DNA of 64,000 bases, from NCBI RefSeq assembly GCF_001513675.1, contig NZ_CP013859.1:2419081-2483080 (forward strand), read 5' to 3'. A program made the translations under genes and the position numbers. This document shows, piece by piece, positions 23,969-32,342 of the stretch. The DNA is from Microbacterium sp. XT11. Lineage in GTDB: Bacteria > Actinomycetota > Actinomycetes > Actinomycetales > Microbacteriaceae. Below the pieces are notes generated by a model that saw nothing but the letters and a program-made list of their open reading frames with translations, had not been told where the DNA came from and did not search any database. Each line of letters starts with the position of its first letter. Within the stretch, counting starts at the first letter, position 1.

Positions 23969-25260
23969 GCGACGACCTCCCGCACGCCGCTGAGCACGCG
24001 GTCGAGGTCGGCGATGAGGTCCGTGGGGTCTTCGATGCCGATCGACAGTCGCAGGGTCCCGGGGCGGACACCGAGCACCTCGCGCTCCTCCTCCGTGCGG
24101 TACGCGTGGCTCGTGGTAGCGGGGTGCAGCACCAGAGAGCGGACATCGCCGATATGCGTCATGTGGGTGAACACGTCGACGCTCTCGACGAAGTGCCGCG
24201 CAGCCTCCAGCCCGCCGCGCAGGGTGAACGTGAAGATCGAGCCGAACCCGCCGTCGAGGTAACGGAGCGCTGTGGCGTGGTGGGGATGGCTTTCCAGGCC
24301 GACATGGTCGACGCTCTCCACGTCGTCGTGCGCGTCGAGCCAGCGGGCGATGCTGAGCGCCGAACGAGACTGTCGTTCCACACGCAGCCCCAATGTCTCC
24401 GCGCCCTGTCCGATGAGGAACGCGTTCAAGGGCGACGGCGAGGCGCCGAACCTCGGAGCGACGGACTCCCGCGCGTAGGCGCCCCGCGCTCGCGAGCCGT
24501 GGCGCTCTGCGACGCTCGCCAGCCCGCCGCGCCCGGGCAGCACGAGGTGCGGGGCGTTGTGGCCTGCGCGTGCCGCATCGAAGCGTCCGTCGTCGACGAT
24601 CACGCCGCCGAGCACCGAGCCGTGCCCGGCGAGGAACTTCGACGCCGAATGCACGACGATGGCGGCGCCGTGCTCGATCGGGCGCACGAGGAAAGGCGTC
24701 GCGAGAGTGTTGTCGACGATGAGCGGGATGGCGTACTCGTCTCCGATCGCGCTGACGGCGGCGATGTCGAGGACGTCGTTGCGGGCGTTCGCGATCGACT
24801 CGCCGAACAGGGCCCTCGTGTTCGGGCGGATGGCCGCCCGCCATTCATCGCCATCGGCGATGTCGTCGACGAAGGTCGTCTCAATCCCCAGCCGCGACAG
24901 GTTGTCGAGCAGGAGGCCACGCGTGCCCTCGTAGATGTGCGTCGACGACACGATGTGATCGCCGGCCCCGGCGACCGTGAGCAGGGCGGTCGCGATCGCG
25001 GCCTGGCCGCTGCCGAGCAGAACCGCGTCGGCGCCCGACTCGAGCGCCGCCAGCTGGCGCTCGACAGCCTGCACCGTCGGATTGCCCGTGCGGGTGTAGC
25101 CGAACCCGGCGCCGGTGCCGAAGTGGCTCGCGGCGTGGTCGAAGTCCTCGAACTCGAAGCCCGCCGTGAGATAGATCGGAGTCGCGCGCGAGGCAGCCGG
25201 CTGCTGGCCGCGGCCCGCGTGAACGGCCCGGGTGAAGAAGCTGGCGGTGTCGACGGTCAT
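23965..25260 (-). CDS. O-acetylhomoserine sulfhydrylase / Cys-Met metabolism PLP enzyme
   Basis: The 431-residue protein is a fold-type I PLP enzyme of the trans-sulfuration family. TRAVHAGRGQQPAASRATPIYLTAGF and FGYTRTGNPTVQAVERQLAALE are typical of MetY-type sulfhydrylases. The PLP Lys is in HSASKFLAGHG, preceded by IVDNTLATPFL (Asp holds the pyridine N). The C-terminal domain has GVRPGTLRLSIGIEDPTDLIADLDR. It probably forms homocysteine from O-acetylhomoserine and sulfide, though cystathionine gamma-synthase activity cannot be excluded. It is coupled to the monooxygenase downstream and divergent from the leu leader, with 80 bases between. No SAM riboswitch is visible. Confidence 0.9.
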   Translation of the reverse strand: MTVDTASFFTRAVHAGRGQQPAASRATPIYLTAGFEFEDFDHAASHFGTGAGFGYTRTGNPTVQAVERQLAALESGADAVLLGSGQAAIATALLTVAGAGDHIVSSTHIYEGTRGLLLDNLSRLGIETTFVDDIADGDEWRAAIRPNTRALFGESIANARNDVLDIAAVSAIGDEYAIPLIVDNTLATPFLVRPIEHGAAIVVHSASKFLAGHGSVLGGVIVDDGRFDAARAGHNAPHLVLPGRGGLASVAERHGSRARGAYARESVAPRFGASPSPLNAFLIGQGAETLGLRVERQSRSALSIARWLDAHDDVESVDHVGLESHPHHATALRYLDGGFGSIFTFTLRGGLEAARHFVESVDVFTHMTHIGDVRSLVLHPATTSHAYRTEEEREVLGVRPGTLRLSIGIEDPTDLIADLDRVLSGVREVVA

Positions 25261-25328
25261 GCTGGTGCCTCTCGCTGGTCAGGTGTGTGTAGCGTGTCAC
25301 GTCGGCGCGCCTCGGGCTGAAGCGGTGG

Positions 25329-25407
25329 TAATCTGACGTCATGCGGACCGAGCTCCTTCTTCTTAGCGGCCGCGACGAGACCTCGTTCTGAGCCCCTCCT
25401 CGTCGCG
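25329..25407 (+). promoter_or_regulatory. Leucine attenuator region of leuCD
   Basis: A TAATCT -10 box (25329-25334) ends six bases before the leader-peptide ATG, so the RNA should start at or next to A25341. CGCGACGAG (25371-25379), inside the leader ORF just after the four Leu codons, pairs with CTCGTCGCG (25399-25407) beyond its stop. A ribosome stalled on the Leu codons (25353-25364) would cover or approach the first arm, and a finished ribosome would free it. No T-run follows the stem, so the exact output (Rho, translation or terminator) is unclear. Confidence 0.6.
25341..25391 (+). CDS. Leucine leader peptide, 16 aa
   Basis: The ORF encodes [16 protein letters not shown]. Four consecutive Leu codons (CTC CTT CTT CTT) include CTT three times, a rare codon at this GC content, which makes the peptide a sensitive gauge of charged tRNA-Leu. 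There is no ribosome-binding site because the transcript appears leaderless. It lies 58 bases before leuC, the first leucine-pathway gene. This arrangement is typical of amino-acid attenuators. Confidence 0.7.
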   Translation: MRTELLLLSGRDETSF

Positions 25408-25449
25408 GAGTCCACTGTGGGCCGAACCGCCAGCTTCAGGAGACACGCA

Positions 25450-26931
25450 ATGAACACCCCCGCATCCGATGCCGTTCCCGCACGCAAGCGAACCCTGGCC
25501 GAGAAGGTCTGGGAGGACCACCTCGTCGTCAAGGGTGAGAACGGCGAGCCCGACCTCATCTACATCGATCTGCACCTGGTGCACGAGGTCACGAGCCCGC
25601 AGGCGTTCGACGGTCTGCGCGCCGAGGGACGCCCGCTGCGGCGCCTCGACTTGACCATCGCCACCGAGGACCACAACACCCCGACCCTCGCGATCGACAA
25701 GCCCATCGCCGATCTGACGAGCCGCACGCAGATCGAGACCCTGCGCCGCAACGCCGAGGAGTTCGGCGTCCGCCTGCATTCGCTCGGCGACTCAGAGCAG
25801 GGCATCGTGCACGTCGTCGGGCCCCAGCTCGGTCTGACGATGCCCGGCATCACCGTGGTGTGCGGCGATTCGCACACGTCGACGCACGGGGCGTTCGGCG
25901 CCATGGCGTTCGGGATCGGCACCAGCGAGGTCGAGCACGTCATGGCCACCCAGACGCTGCCGCTGAAGCCCTTCAAGACCATGGCCATCAACGTCGAGGG
26001 CACGCTGAAGCCCGGGGTCACCGCGAAGGACATCATCCTCGCCGTGATCGCCAAGATCGGAACGGGCGGAGGCCAGGGCTATGTGCTCGAGTACCGCGGC
26101 AGTGCGATCCGTGCGCTGTCGATGGAAGGGCGCATGACCATCTGCAACATGTCGATCGAGGCAGGAGCCCGCGCCGGCATGGTCGCCCCCGACGAGACGA
26201 CCTTCGCCTACGTCAAGGACAAGCCGCACGCACCCAAGGGCCAGGACTGGGAGGATGCCGTCGCCTACTGGCGCACCCTCCCGACCGACGAGGGGGCGGT
26301 GTTCGACGCCGAGGTCTTCATCGACGCAGACGAGCTCGAGCCGTTCGTCACGTGGGGCACGAACCCCGGACAGGGCAGCTCGCTGTCGGCGTCCGTGCCC
26401 GACCCGGCCGACTTCGACGACCCGAACGAGCGCGCCGCCGCCGAGCGGGCGCTGGAGTACATGGACCTCACGCCCGGCACGCCGCTCAAGGAGGTCGCGG
26501 TGGACGCGGTCTTCATGGGGTCGTGCACGAACAGCCGCATCGAGGACCTGCGGGCGTTCGCGTCGATCATCAAGGGCAAGAAGAAGGCCGACGGCGTGCG
26601 CGTCATGGTCGTCCCCGGCTCTGCCCGCGTTCGGCTGGAGGCCGAGGCAGAGGGTCTCGACAAGATCATCACCGATTTCGGGGCCGAGTGGCGTTTCGCC
26701 GGCTGCTCCATGTGTCTCGGCATGAATCCTGATCAGCTCGCCCCAGGGGAGAGGTGCGCATCCACCTCGAACCGCAACTTCGAGGGCAGGCAGGGCAAGG
26801 GAGGCCGCACGCACCTCGTGTCGCCGCTGGTCGCCGCGGCGACCGCGATCCGCGGCACTCTGTCGAGCCCCAGCGACCTGACCGACGACGTCCTGATCGG
26901 CGCAGGTGCCGAGGCGAAGGAGAGCAACTGA
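25450..26931 (+). CDS. leuC: 3-isopropylmalate dehydratase large subunit
   Basis: The 493-residue subunit, with LeuD, isomerises 2-isopropylmalate to 3-isopropylmalate in leucine synthesis. It is an aconitase-type protein; the 4Fe-4S cysteines are in [14 protein letters not shown] and in [11 protein letters not shown] near the C-terminus. [28 protein letters not shown] is the conserved substrate-binding block. ATG 25450 follows CAGGAGA. An insertion (about residues 260-330, with [15 protein letters not shown]) is usual in actinobacterial LeuC. The stop overlaps the leuD start by one base. Expression is probably set by the Leu leader peptide upstream. Confidence 0.96.
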   Translation: MNTPASDAVPARKRTLAEKVWEDHLVVKGENGEPDLIYIDLHLVHEVTSPQAFDGLRAEGRPLRRLDLTIATEDHNTPTLAIDKPIADLTSRTQIETLRRNAEEFGVRLHSLGDSEQGIVHVVGPQLGLTMPGITVVCGDSHTSTHGAFGAMAFGIGTSEVEHVMATQTLPLKPFKTMAINVEGTLKPGVTAKDIILAVIAKIGTGGGQGYVLEYRGSAIRALSMEGRMTICNMSIEAGARAGMVAPDETTFAYVKDKPHAPKGQDWEDAVAYWRTLPTDEGAVFDAEVFIDADELEPFVTWGTNPGQGSSLSASVPDPADFDDPNERAAAERALEYMDLTPGTPLKEVAVDAVFMGSCTNSRIEDLRAFASIIKGKKKADGVRVMVVPGSARVRLEAEAEGLDKIITDFGAEWRFAGCSMCLGMNPDQLAPGERCASTSNRNFEGRQGKGGRTHLVSPLVAAATAIRGTLSSPSDLTDDVLIGAGAEAKESN

Positions 26932-27527
26932 TGGAGAAGTTCACCACGCACACGGGCGTCGCGGCCCCGCTGAAGCGCTCCAACGTCGACACCGACCAGA
27001 TCATCCCCGCGGTGTTCCTCAAGCGTGTCACCAAGACCGGATTCGACGACGCGCTGTTCCACGCGTGGCGGCAGGACCCCGATTTCGTGCTGAACCAGGC
27101 GCCGTTCCAGGGGGCGACCGTGCTCGTCGCCGGGCCGGACTTCGGCACGGGGTCGAGCCGGGAGCACGCCGTGTGGGCACTGCGCGACTTCGGGTTCAAG
27201 GTCGTGCTCAGCCCGCGCTTCGCCGACATCTTCCGCGGCAACTCCGGCAAGCAGGGCCTGCTGGCCGCGACCATCTCGGAAGAGGACCTCGAGCGCATCT
27301 GGGCCGAGATCGACCGCAACCCCGGTACGGAGATGACGGTCGACCTGGTCGAGCGCACCGCGACGATCGGCGGCATCCAGGCCGACATCGGGATCGACGA
27401 TTACACTAGATGGCGGCTCCTCGAAGGGCTCGATGACATCGGGCTCACGCTGCGCAACGAAGACAAGATCGCGCAGTTCGAGGCCCGACGAGAGTCGTGG
27501 CGCCCCCGGACCCTTCCCGTGCAGTGA
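26931..27527 (+). CDS. leuD: 3-isopropylmalate dehydratase small subunit
   Basis: The 198-residue subunit carries the swivel domain: [15 protein letters not shown] at residues 20-34 and the phosphate/carboxylate-binding motif [17 protein letters not shown]. Length is normal. ATG 26931 is chosen because it shares a base with the leuC stop (TGATG), a sign of coupled translation and equal amounts of the two subunits. Confidence 0.96.
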   Translation: MEKFTTHTGVAAPLKRSNVDTDQIIPAVFLKRVTKTGFDDALFHAWRQDPDFVLNQAPFQGATVLVAGPDFGTGSSREHAVWALRDFGFKVVLSPRFADIFRGNSGKQGLLAATISEEDLERIWAEIDRNPGTEMTVDLVERTATIGGIQADIGIDDYTRWRLLEGLDDIGLTLRNEDKIAQFEARRESWRPRTLPVQ

Positions 27528-27593
27528 CACGGCGGGGGCGGGCGAGTCGAAGGGCAACCCGCCCCCAACCGCAGATCTGAAGTGAGGCTCCGA

Positions 27594-28961
27594 ATGACGA
27601 CACCCGTGCGCGACGCTCTACCGGACGGAGCCCCGGCTCTCACCGGAGACGTCATCGCCATCAGAGGCGGGCGTCCGCTGCGCGGTCGCGTCGACGTCAA
27701 GGGGGCGAAGAACCTCGCGACGAAGGCGATGGTCGCGACGCTGCTGGGCGAGACGTCGAGCACGCTGCGCGATGTGCCCGATCTCAGCGATGTCGCCGTG
27801 GTGCGCTCGCTGCTCGAGGTTCACGGCGTGCAGGTCACCCCCGGCGACGAGCCGGGCTCGCTGGTCTTCGACCCGAGCGGTGTCGAGTCGGCCCATTTCG
27901 AGGAGATCGACGCGCACGCGGGCGCTTCGCGCATCCCGATCCTCTTCTGCGGCCCGTTGCTGCACCGCCTCGGCCAGGCCTTCATCCCCGACCTGGGGGG
28001 ATGCCGCATCGGCGACCGCCCCATCGACTTCCACCTCGACGCGCTGCGCAAGTTCGGCGCGGTCGTCGAGAAGCTGCCGAGCGGCATCCGTCTCTCGACG
28101 CCGAACGGACGTCTCCGCGGCGCGAACATCCACCTTCCGTACCCCAGCGTGGGCGCCACCGAGCAGGTGCTGCTGACGGCTGTCCGCGCGGAGGGCGTGA
28201 CCGAGCTCCGCAACGCCGCCATCGAGCCGGAGATCATGGACCTGATCGCCGTGCTGCAGAAGATGGGCGCGATCATCTCCTACGAGCCCAACCGGGTCAT
28301 CCTCATCGAGGGCGTCGAGTCGCTGCGAGGGTACGACCACCGCTCGATCTTCGATCGCAACGAGGCGGCATCCTGGGCATCCGCAGCCCTGGCGACCGAT
28401 GGCGAGATCTTCGTCGGCGGGGCCCGGCAGCAGGAGATGCTGACCTTCCTCAACGTCTTCCGCAAGGCCGGCGGCTGGTTCGACATCCAGGAGGACGGCA
28501 TCCTCTTCCGGCGCGCCGGAGAGCTCAAGCCCGTGGTCGTGGAGACCGATGTCCACCCCGGATTCATGACCGACTGGCAGCAGCCGCTCGTCGTCGCACT
28601 CACGCAGGCGCACGGGCGCTCGGTCGTTCACGAGACGGTCTACGAGAATCGCATGGGCTTCACCCAGGCGCTCGTGAAGATGGGTGCTGACATCGTGGTG
28701 CATCCGCACGGACTTCAGGACGGTCCGCGTCGCGTCGCGCGCCGCGAGCTGGAGCAGGCCGCCGTCATCACCGGCCCGACGCCGCTGCACGGGGCGGACA
28801 TCGTCGTCCCCGATCTCCGCGGAGGCTACAGCCACGTCATCGCCGCGCTGACGGCGACCGGTGAGTCGCGCGTCTCCGGCGTCGACATCCTGAGCCGCGG
28901 ATACGAGAAGTTCCTCGCCAAGCTCGACGCCCTCGGCGCCGACTTCGACGTCATCCGGTGA
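27594..28961 (+). CDS. murA: UDP-N-acetylglucosamine 1-carboxyvinyltransferase
   Basis: The 455-residue protein is an EPSP-synthase-fold enzyme that transfers enolpyruvate from PEP to UDP-GlcNAc, the first committed step of peptidoglycan synthesis. The KN pair is in GAKNLATKAM, and the active-site cysteine is in GGCRIGDRPIDFHLDAL, where E. coli has Cys115; Cys-type enzymes are usually fosfomycin-sensitive. RQQEMLTF and GFMTDWQQP are further conserved blocks. ATG 27594 follows GAGG by six bases; an in-frame GTG at 27582 is less likely. The N-terminal 25-residue extension is typical of actinobacteria. leuCD upstream and plsC downstream are conserved neighbours. Confidence 0.93.
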   Translation: MTTPVRDALPDGAPALTGDVIAIRGGRPLRGRVDVKGAKNLATKAMVATLLGETSSTLRDVPDLSDVAVVRSLLEVHGVQVTPGDEPGSLVFDPSGVESAHFEEIDAHAGASRIPILFCGPLLHRLGQAFIPDLGGCRIGDRPIDFHLDALRKFGAVVEKLPSGIRLSTPNGRLRGANIHLPYPSVGATEQVLLTAVRAEGVTELRNAAIEPEIMDLIAVLQKMGAIISYEPNRVILIEGVESLRGYDHRSIFDRNEAASWASAALATDGEIFVGGARQQEMLTFLNVFRKAGGWFDIQEDGILFRRAGELKPVVVETDVHPGFMTDWQQPLVVALTQAHGRSVVHETVYENRMGFTQALVKMGADIVVHPHGLQDGPRRVARRELEQAAVITGPTPLHGADIVVPDLRGGYSHVIAALTATGESRVSGVDILSRGYEKFLAKLDALGADFDVIR

Positions 28962-29719
28962 CCTCCATGGCCCCCAGGTCGGAACGGCGGCGGCCCAGCC
29001 TCTTCTGGCCGCTCGCGGTGATCGTCGTCCCGCTGGTGTCGCTCCTCGCGAAGATCCGCATCGTCGGACGCGAGAAGCTGCCGGCGAACGGCGCGTTCGT
29101 GCTGGCCCCGAACCACTACTCGGAGTTCGATCCGCTCATCGTCGCGGTGGCGGTGTGGCGGATGGGACGGGCCCCGCGGTTCATGGCGAAGGAGAGCCTG
29201 TTCCGCGTTCCCGTGCTGGGATGGGTGCTGCGCTCGACCGGCATGGTCCCGGTCGCGCGGTCCTCGTCGGCTGCGGCGGCGAAGCAGACGCTCCGCCAGT
29301 CGACGGAGCTCGTCGAGCACGGCCGTGGTGTGATCGTGTATCCCGAGGGCACCCTCACGCGCGATCCCGACCTCTGGCCCATGCGCGGCAAGTCGGGAGC
29401 CGTCCGGCTCGCCCTCGCCAGAGACCTGCCCCTCATCCCGATGGCCCAGTGGGGCACGCAGGCGATCATGGGGCGGTATCAGAAGGGCTTGAGCCTGTGG
29501 CCCCTGCGCAAGCCTGTCACGGTCGTGCTCGGAAATCCCGTCGATCTGTCGGACCTGCGTGGCAGGGCCGGAGAGCCGGCGGCCCTCGCCGAGGCCAGCA
29601 CACGGCTGATGAACGCGATCACCGCGCTGCTCGAAGACATCCGCGGTGAGAAGGCCCCCGCCGAGCGGTGGAACCCGGCGTCGCACGGGCAGAAGGAGAC
29701 CGGTCGCCTTGACTCCTAA
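28958..29719 (+). CDS. plsC: 1-acylglycerol-3-phosphate O-acyltransferase (PlsC-like)
   Basis: The 253-residue membrane-associated acyltransferase has the HX4D motif in APNHYSEFDPLIVA (about residues 47-60), an FMAKESLF block, and the phosphate-binding motif YPEGTLTRD. One hydrophobic N-terminal segment (FWPLAVIVVPLVSLLA) anchors it. It acylates lysophosphatidate in phospholipid synthesis. GTG 28958 overlaps the murA stop (GTGA); an ATG three codons on is possible. It is followed by gpsA, whose product makes the glycerol-3-phosphate backbone, so this part of the operon is phospholipid-related. Confidence 0.92.
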   Translation: MTSMAPRSERRRPSLFWPLAVIVVPLVSLLAKIRIVGREKLPANGAFVLAPNHYSEFDPLIVAVAVWRMGRAPRFMAKESLFRVPVLGWVLRSTGMVPVARSSSAAAAKQTLRQSTELVEHGRGVIVYPEGTLTRDPDLWPMRGKSGAVRLALARDLPLIPMAQWGTQAIMGRYQKGLSLWPLRKPVTVVLGNPVDLSDLRGRAGEPAALAEASTRLMNAITALLEDIRGEKAPAERWNPASHGQKETGRLDS

Positions 29720-30848
29720 GAGAACTCCGCACGCCGGCCCTCGAGTGACCGTCATCGGAGCGGGGAGCTGGGGGACCACGTTCGGCAAGATCCTCGCCGA
29801 CGGCGGTGCACAGGTCACGATGTGGGCGCGTCGAGCCGAGCTCGCGCACGAGATCGACGAAGCCAAGCGCAATTCTCGGTATCTCCCCGGCATCAATCTG
29901 CCTCGAGCGATGTCCGCGACGCATGAGCTCGGCCGGGCCATGGACGGCGTCGAACAGGTGTACCTGTCCGTGCCCAGTCAGTCGCTCCGGGAGAACCTCA
30001 AGGCTCTCCGCCCGCTGCTCGCCGACAACGACGTGAAGATCGTCAGCCTCATGAAGGGCGTCGAGCGGTCGACCGGCCTGCGCATGAGCCAGGTCATCGA
30101 GCAGGAGCTGCGCTGCGACCCCGACCGGATCGCCGTGGCCTCGGGGCCGAACCTCGCACTGGAGATCGCCAGGGAGCAGCCGACCGCCGCCGTGATCTCG
30201 TCGCGGAGCCTGGAGACCGCCGAGACGATCGCGCGAGCGGCCCGCAACAGGTACTTCCGCACGTTCGTGAACACCGACGTGGTGGGCACCGAGTTCGGCG
30301 GCGTTCTGAAGAATCTCATCGCCGTCGCGATCGGCATCGTCGACGGCGTCGGCTACGGCGAGAACACCAAGGCGTCGATCATCACGCGGGGCCTCGTCGA
30401 GATGACCGACTTCGCCGTGGCGAACGGCGCGCACCCCGAGACGCTGCAGGGGCTCGCCGGGCTGGGTGACCTCATCGCCACGTGCCAGTCCCCGCTGAGC
30501 AGGAACAACACGGCCGGACGTCTGCTCGGGCAGGGCTACAGCTTCCAGGACGTCGTGAAGCAGATGCAGCAGACGGCCGAAGGACTTGCGTCGGTCGCTC
30601 CCGTGCTGCAGCTCGCTCGCGAGTCCGAGGTCGACATGCCCATCGTCGAGCAGGTGAAGATGGTGCTCGACGGCAAGATGGATCCGCGCGACATCGCCCC
30701 GCATCTGACGACGGACGACGACACCCCGCAGGGGGAGAGGACCAACCATGGACAAGCAGAAGGTGGTGGTGCTCTTCGGCGGGCGCTCCAGCGAGCATTC
30801 GATCAGTTCCGCGACGGCGGGCGGGGTGCTCGGCGCGATCGATCGTGA
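29709..30848 (+). CDS. gpsA: Glycerol-3-phosphate dehydrogenase [NAD(P)+]
   Basis: The 379-residue enzyme reduces dihydroxyacetone phosphate to sn-glycerol 3-phosphate. The Rossmann loop is VTVIGAGSWGTTFGKILA (about residues 12-29). SVPSQSLREN, SLMKGVE, and the catalytic Lys in EFGGVLKNLIAVAIG are present, as is NTKASIITRGL. TTG 29709 is the start: AAGGAGA lies nine bases upstream, and longer forms are nonsense. It overlaps plsC by 11 bases. The C-terminus is odd: it runs about 33 residues into the ddl gene (101-base overlap), with an Arg/Gly-rich tail not expected in the family. Confidence 0.93.
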   Translation: MTPKRTPHAGPRVTVIGAGSWGTTFGKILADGGAQVTMWARRAELAHEIDEAKRNSRYLPGINLPRAMSATHELGRAMDGVEQVYLSVPSQSLRENLKALRPLLADNDVKIVSLMKGVERSTGLRMSQVIEQELRCDPDRIAVASGPNLALEIAREQPTAAVISSRSLETAETIARAARNRYFRTFVNTDVVGTEFGGVLKNLIAVAIGIVDGVGYGENTKASIITRGLVEMTDFAVANGAHPETLQGLAGLGDLIATCQSPLSRNNTAGRLLGQGYSFQDVVKQMQQTAEGLASVAPVLQLARESEVDMPIVEQVKMVLDGKMDPRDIAPHLTTDDDTPQGERTNHGQAEGGGALRRALQRAFDQFRDGGRGARRDRS

Positions 30849-31830
30849 CCGCTACGAGGTGATCCCGGTCGGGATCACTCGAGAGGGAGCGTTCGTCCTC
30901 GAAGAGGACGACCCCGCGAAGTTCCCGCTCGATGCGGCGCACCTCCCCGAGGTCGTCGACAACGGCACGCGCATCCTCTGGCCGGAGCCCGGCGGAGACC
31001 GTATGCTTCGGGTCGTGCGACCGGACGGCTCGACCGATGGTTTCGGCGAGATCGACGTCGTGCTGCCCATCCTGCACGGCCCGCACGGCGAGGACGGCAC
31101 GATCCAGGGCTTCTTCGACACGCTGGAGATCCCGTACGCGGGCGGCGGCGTTCTCGATTCGGCGCTGTGCATGGACAAGCACTTCATGAAGATCGCGCTG
31201 CAGGCCGCGGGAATCCGGGTCGCACCGTGGGTGACCGTGCGTTCGCGGCAGTGGGAGACGGATGCAGACGGCGTTCGGGCCGCGGCAGCTGAGCTCGGGC
31301 TCCCGCTGTTCGTCAAGCCAGCGCGTGCCGGGTCGAGTGTCGGAGTGTCCAAGGTCGAGAGTCCCGCAGAGCTCGATGCCGCTTTGCAGATCGCGTTCGC
31401 CGAAGATGACAAGGTGCTCATCGAGACCGGCGTCTCGGGCCGGGAGATCGAGGTGGCGGTGCTCGAGGGGGCCGACGGCGTCCGTGCGTCGCTGCCGGGG
31501 GAGATCGTGCTCACCTCGCGCGGGTTCTACGACTTCGAAGGCAAGTACCTCGGCGGTGACGGGGTCGACGTCGTGTGCCCTGCTGATCTGACGGATGCCG
31601 AGATCGCCGCTGTGCAGCGCGTCGGCATCAGCGCGTTCGAGGCCGTGGACGGTCGCGGCCTCGCCAGGGTCGACATGTTCCTCACGGCCTCGGGCGAGCT
31701 CGTGGTGAACGAGCTCAACACCATGCCGGGCTTCACGCCGATCTCCATGTTCCCGAAGTGCTGGGTCGCCTCGGGGCTCAGCTACGGCGAGCTCATCACC
31801 GAGCTGATCGAGGCGGGGTTGCGCCGCTGA
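30748..31830 (+). CDS. ddlA: D-alanine--D-alanine ligase
   Basis: The 360-residue ATP-grasp enzyme makes D-Ala-D-Ala for peptidoglycan. N-terminal VVVLFGGRSSEHSISSATAGGVL is diagnostic; HGPHGEDGTIQG and MDKHFMK follow. The ATP-grasp lid includes FVKPARAGSSVGVSKV, EIEVAVLEG, and the metal site VNELNTMPGFTPISMFPK. ATG 30748 follows GGGGGAGAGG and lies within gpsA. With murA upstream it links cell-wall genes to the phospholipid genes. The convergent DUF3515 gene ends 18 bases away. Confidence 0.96.
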   Translation: MDKQKVVVLFGGRSSEHSISSATAGGVLGAIDRDRYEVIPVGITREGAFVLEEDDPAKFPLDAAHLPEVVDNGTRILWPEPGGDRMLRVVRPDGSTDGFGEIDVVLPILHGPHGEDGTIQGFFDTLEIPYAGGGVLDSALCMDKHFMKIALQAAGIRVAPWVTVRSRQWETDADGVRAAAAELGLPLFVKPARAGSSVGVSKVESPAELDAALQIAFAEDDKVLIETGVSGREIEVAVLEGADGVRASLPGEIVLTSRGFYDFEGKYLGGDGVDVVCPADLTDAEIAAVQRVGISAFEAVDGRGLARVDMFLTASGELVVNELNTMPGFTPISMFPKCWVASGLSYGELITELIEAGLRR

Positions 31831-31848
31831 CGACCGGTGGGAGCTCGC

Positions 31849-32319
31849 TCAGCCCACGCGCTCCGTGCACTTCGCGGTGGCCGGCTGCAACCCTGACTGG
31901 ATGCTGGTCGACAGCGTCTCGACCACGGACCGGAAGTCGATCTCCGCGCCGCGCTTGATGACGATCTCGACGGCTGGATCGCGCCCATACGTGACGAGGC
32001 GCTGGCGTTCCTCCTCCTGCGCCAGCACGAGCCAGTCGACGCCCGCGATCGTCGTGCACTGCTCTGTGGACGGGGCTGGCACGGGAACGCCGCACTTCAG
32101 CACCACGGTGGGGTCTCCCCACGCACCGGTGGCCTGCGCATCCGTCCAGACGCGTTCGAGATCGCCGATCGCCGACGGCAGCAGTACGGACACGTCTGCG
32201 CACGCGGGGTTGTTCGCGTCCTCCGCAGCCTCGAGGTGGATCGTCGTCGAGCATCCGGTGAGGGCCGCGACGAGGGCGACAGGTGCCGCGAGGGTTGCCA
32301 GGCGACGGATCAAGGGCAT
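31849..32319 (-). CDS. DUF3515 lipoprotein
   Basis: The 156-residue protein has a signal peptide and lipobox VAALTGC with the lipid-modified Cys23. The mature domain matches DUF3515: CADVSVLLPSAIGDLERVW, ATGAWGDPTVVLKCGVPVPAPS, IAGVDWLVLAQEEE and a conserved VTYGRDPAVEIVI strand; paired cysteines could form disulfides. The function is unknown, but its place between ddl and thiL is conserved in actinobacteria. ATG 32319 has the -10 box TAGCCT exactly six bases upstream, so the mRNA is probably leaderless. Confidence 0.9.
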   Translation of the reverse strand: MPLIRRLATLAAPVALVAALTGCSTTIHLEAAEDANNPACADVSVLLPSAIGDLERVWTDAQATGAWGDPTVVLKCGVPVPAPSTEQCTTIAGVDWLVLAQEEERQRLVTYGRDPAVEIVIKRGAEIDFRSVVETLSTSIQSGLQPATAKCTERVG

Positions 32320-32342
32320 GCTTCCAGGCTACCTTTGAGTTG
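32320..32342. promoter_or_regulatory. Overlapping divergent leaderless promoters
   Basis: Only 23 bases separate the two start codons. The minus-strand -10 box TAGCCT (32331-32326) is six bases from the DUF3515 ATG. The plus-strand -10 box TACCTT (32330-32335) is seven bases from the thiL ATG. The two boxes share bases 32330-32331, so both promoters cannot be occupied together. Confidence 0.6.

Noticed and set aside
25261..25340. SAM riboswitch before the sulfhydrylase gene
   Set aside because: Only 80 bases separate it from the leu leader ATG and no SAM-type core was seen.
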